A DNA stretch of 64,000 nt from Andeanibacterium sp036384795 (GTDB lineage: Bacteria; Pseudomonadota; Alphaproteobacteria; Sphingomonadales; Sphingomonadaceae). The stretch is taken from contig DASVLP010000013.1 in assembly GCA_036384795.1 (NCBI GenBank), forward strand, positions 1 through 64,000, given 5' to 3'. How positions within the stretch are numbered: position 1 is the stretch's first letter; the number at the start of each line of letters is the position of its first letter. Both the position numbers and the translations under genes were made by a program. Below are positions 62,002-64,000 of this stretch, in pieces. The notes under the pieces are model-generated. The model was not told where the DNA came from. It was given only the letters and a program-made list of their open reading frames with translations, and did no database searches.

Positions 62002-63018
62002 ATGACACCGGCCGTTTTCGGACTCAGCGGGAAATCGCTTACCGCCGAAGAGAAGGCGTTCTTTCGCGAGTGCGATCCGGCGGGCTACATCCTCTTCGGC
62101 CGCAATATCGATACCCGCGCGCAGCTTCGCGCGCTGACCGACGAGCTGCGCGCGCTCCACGGGCGCGAGCAGCTGCTGGTGTGCATCGACCAGGAAGGCG
62201 GGCGGGTCGCGCGGATGAAACCGCCCGAATGGCCGGCCTATCCGGCGGGGGCGGCGTTCGATGCGCTCTATCGCCTCGCGCCGGCGAGCGCGATCGAGGC
62301 GGCGCGCGCCAATGCCCAGGCGCTCGGGCTCGACCTCGCCGAAGCGGGGATCACGCTCGATTGCCATCCGCCGCTCGATTTGCGAGTCGCGGGCGCGAGC
62401 GAGGTGATCGGCGACCGGGCGTTGGGCGCCGAGCCGATGCAGGTCGCCGCGCTCGGCCGGGCGATCCTCGACGGGCTCGGGCGCGCCGGCGTCGCCGGAT
62501 GCATCAAGCACATCCCCGGCCACGGGCGCGCCCGCGTCGACAGCCACAAGGAACTGCCGGTTGTCGATGCGAGCGAGGACGAACTGGCCGCCGACCTCGA
62601 GCCGTTTCGCACTCTGGCCAGCGCGCCGGTCGCAATGACCGCGCACGTGGTCTACACCGCCTGGGACGCGCACAACCCCGCGACCCTTTCGCCAATCGTG
62701 ATCGGCGAGGTGATCCGCGGGCGGATCGGCTTTGCGGGCCTGTTGCTGAGCGACGACCTCGACATGCAGGCGCTTTCCGGCAGCGTGCCGGAGCGCGCGC
62801 GGCACGCGCTCGCCGCGGGCTGCGACATCGCGCTCAATTGCTGGGCGAAGATGGACGACATGGCCGGAATCGCGAACGTGCTTCCGACGATGTCCGACGA
62901 GACCGCGCGGCGGCTCGCGCGCGCGCTGGCTTGCGCGCAGAACGCCGGCGCGGGCGATCATGCCGAGCTGGTTGCCAGGCGCGACGATCTCCTCGCGCTG
63001 GTTGGCGAAGCGGCGTGA
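62002..63018 (+). CDS. nagZ: Beta-N-acetylhexosaminidase NagZ
   Basis: 338 residues, GH3. ILFGRNIDTRAQLRALTDEL, CIDQEGGRVARM, KHIPGHGRARVDSH (catalytic His loop) and the nucleophile Asp in LSDDLDMQAL are intact. It works in the cytoplasm on GlcNAc-anhydroMurNAc peptides during cell-wall recycling, which fits the neighbouring SPOR gene. Start ATG at 62002; the stop overlaps scpA (GTGA). Confidence 0.94.
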   Translation: MTPAVFGLSGKSLTAEEKAFFRECDPAGYILFGRNIDTRAQLRALTDELRALHGREQLLVCIDQEGGRVARMKPPEWPAYPAGAAFDALYRLAPASAIEAARANAQALGLDLAEAGITLDCHPPLDLRVAGASEVIGDRALGAEPMQVAALGRAILDGLGRAGVAGCIKHIPGHGRARVDSHKELPVVDASEDELAADLEPFRTLASAPVAMTAHVVYTAWDAHNPATLSPIVIGEVIRGRIGFAGLLLSDDLDMQALSGSVPERARHALAAGCDIALNCWAKMDDMAGIANVLPTMSDETARRLARALACAQNAGAGDHAELVARRDDLLALVGEAA

Positions 63019-63821
63019 ACGAGGAAGGCACCGTGCTCGAAGTGGTCGCCGCCGAGGCCGCCGAAGATTGGGACGGCCCCGCGACCGCGCCGACCGAGGA
63101 CGAGGCGCTCTACCTCGAGCTCGATGGGTGGGAAGGGCCGCTCGACCTGCTGCTCGATCTCGCCCGGCGGCAGAAGGTCGATCTGAGGCAGATCTCGATC
63201 CTGTCGCTGGTCGACCAGTACCTGATCTACATCGAGCGCGCCGAGGCGCTGAAGCTGGAGATCGCGGCCGATTACCTGGTGATGGCCGCGTGGCTTGCCT
63301 ACCTCAAATCGGCGCTGCTGCTGCCCAGGGAAGAGCAGGAAGAGCCGAGCCCCGAGGAACTGGCGTTGCGCCTGCAACTGCGGCTCCAGCGCCTCGGCGC
63401 GATGCGCGAGGCTGCCGCGCGGCTGATGGCGCGCGATCGCCTGGGCCGCGACGTGTTCGCCCGGGGCGCGCCCGAGGGCCTCAGGATCGACCGCAAGAAC
63501 GCCTGGCAGTGCGACTGGTTCGCGTTGGTCCAAGCCTACGGCCAGGTGAAGCTGCGCAACGAGCCGGTGGTCCATATGGTCCGGGATCGGATGGTGATGA
63601 CGCTCGAGTCGGCGCTCGACCGCCTCGCGGCAATGCTCGGGGTCACCCTGGAGTGGATGGAGCTGAAGGATTTCCTGCCGCCGCAGGCCGATCCGCGGAT
63701 GCGCAAGTCGGCGCTCGCATCGAGCTTCCTCGCGGCGCTCGAACTGGCCCGGCTGGGCCGCGCGGAATTGCGGCAGGAGGAAATCTTCGGGCCGATGCAC
63801 CTGCGGCGGATCAAGCAATGA
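63015..63821 (+). CDS. scpA: Segregation and condensation protein A
   Basis: 268 residues. Kleisin partner of SMC. YLELDGWEGPLDLLLDLARRQKVDLRQISI and ADYLVMAAWLAYLKSALLLP form the N-terminal SMC-binding part; the C-terminal winged helix (RAELRQEEIFGPMHLRRI) binds the other SMC head. Starts with GTG in the nagZ stop; a GTG at 63030 is also possible. Overlaps scpB by four bases. Confidence 0.94.
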   Translation: MNEEGTVLEVVAAEAAEDWDGPATAPTEDEALYLELDGWEGPLDLLLDLARRQKVDLRQISILSLVDQYLIYIERAEALKLEIAADYLVMAAWLAYLKSALLLPREEQEEPSPEELALRLQLRLQRLGAMREAAARLMARDRLGRDVFARGAPEGLRIDRKNAWQCDWFALVQAYGQVKLRNEPVVHMVRDRMVMTLESALDRLAAMLGVTLEWMELKDFLPPQADPRMRKSALASSFLAALELARLGRAELRQEEIFGPMHLRRIKQ

Positions 63822-64000
63822 CGGCCGAGCCCGACGAGCTCGCCCGCGCGGTCGAGGCGACGCTGTTCGCGGCAGAAGAGCCGATGACTGCCGAGGCGAT
63901 CTCCGCCCATCTCGGCGGCGCCGAGGTGCGCGACGCGCTGGCCGAGCTGGAAGCGCATTACGCAAAGCGCGGCGTCCGCCTGGTCGAGCGGGGCAAGCGC
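63818..64000 (+). CDS. scpB: Segregation and condensation protein B, N-terminus only
   Basis: 61 codons before the window ends: MTAEPDELARAVEATLFAAE then PMTAEAISAHLG and VRDALAELEAHYAKRG, the first winged helix of ScpB. It joins ScpA in the SMC complex. Start ATG at 63818 overlaps the scpA stop. The rest lies outside the window. Confidence 0.93.
   Translation, partial: MTAEPDELARAVEATLFAAEEPMTAEAISAHLGGAEVRDALAELEAHYAKRGVRLVERGKR

Overview
The window is high-GC chromosomal DNA of an alphaproteobacterium, most likely a member of the Sphingomonadales. Pointers to that group are two very large TonB-dependent receptors with near-identical signal peptides, an ATP12-type F1 assembly chaperone, GatCAB, the linkage argS-SPOR-nagZ-scpA-scpB, and a Flp/Tad (Cpa) pilus cluster. 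Assignment rests on gene content and protein style; no 16S gene is present. There is no prophage, integrase, transposase, CRISPR array or rRNA operon. Nearly all genes are intact housekeeping or envelope genes, many joined by ATGA or GTGA stop/start overlaps.

Layout. 1-3.6 kb: a ParA ATPase and a small ribbon-helix-helix partner, flanked by a Sel1-repeat exported protein (cut by the left edge) and a TPR/SPOR lipoprotein. 3.6-5.9 kb (minus): pyrB with an overlapping dihydroorotase-like gene whose active-site residues are replaced. 6-9.3 kb: sppA, tRNA-Val(CAC), serS. 9.5-15.1 kb (minus): MATE exporter, queE and valS, the latter two carrying in-frame palindromic insertions. 15.2-18.8 kb: an Mla/MCE-type lipid ABC transporter of four genes. 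19.0-22.0 kb: cold-shock gene, two tiny genes and a GH65 enzyme. 22.0-25.7 kb (minus): six overlapping genes from crcB down to the ATP12 chaperone gene. 26-32.7 kb: rpsU, an FKBP isomerase, gatC-gatA, an acyltransferase on the opposite strand, gatB, a HAD hydrolase and trmL. 33-37.2 kb: MFS exporter and clpB behind a heat-shock-type promoter. 37.2-43.4 kb (minus): two TonB receptors. 43.7-46.0 kb: SDR, mtnP, MarR. 46.0-53.5 kb (minus): tadC, tadB, cpaE, cpaD, cpaC, cpaB, cpaA, with no cpaF. 53.6-56.1 kb: lipase-like hydrolase, FAD oxidoreductase, PCC-domain protein. 56.2-58.6 kb (minus): ispH-thrB-rnhA. 58.7-64 kb: lipoprotein, argS, SPOR protein, nagZ, scpA and the start of scpB.

The strongest unusual signal is a set of GC-rich composite palindromes. 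They occur between genes (9354-9479, 11988-12006, 12033-12196, 25734-25839) and also inside the reading frames of queE (11368-11434) and valS (12832-12974 and 13537-13654), where they add about 23, 48 and 39 residues without breaking the frame. One family has two hairpin halves that occur in both orders, and a 34-base stretch is identical between an intergenic copy and a copy inside valS. This looks like a mobile or once-mobile REP/BIME-like family that tolerates insertion in essential protein genes.

Other points of interest are the degenerate PyrC-like partner of PyrB, the ParA/RHH pair between cell-envelope genes, the loss of cpaF from an otherwise ordered Tad locus (a perfect hairpin sits in its place), the shared promoter motif of the two TonB receptors, and the acyltransferase gene splitting gatCA from gatB. 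All coordinates were read by eye; no searches or alignments were run.
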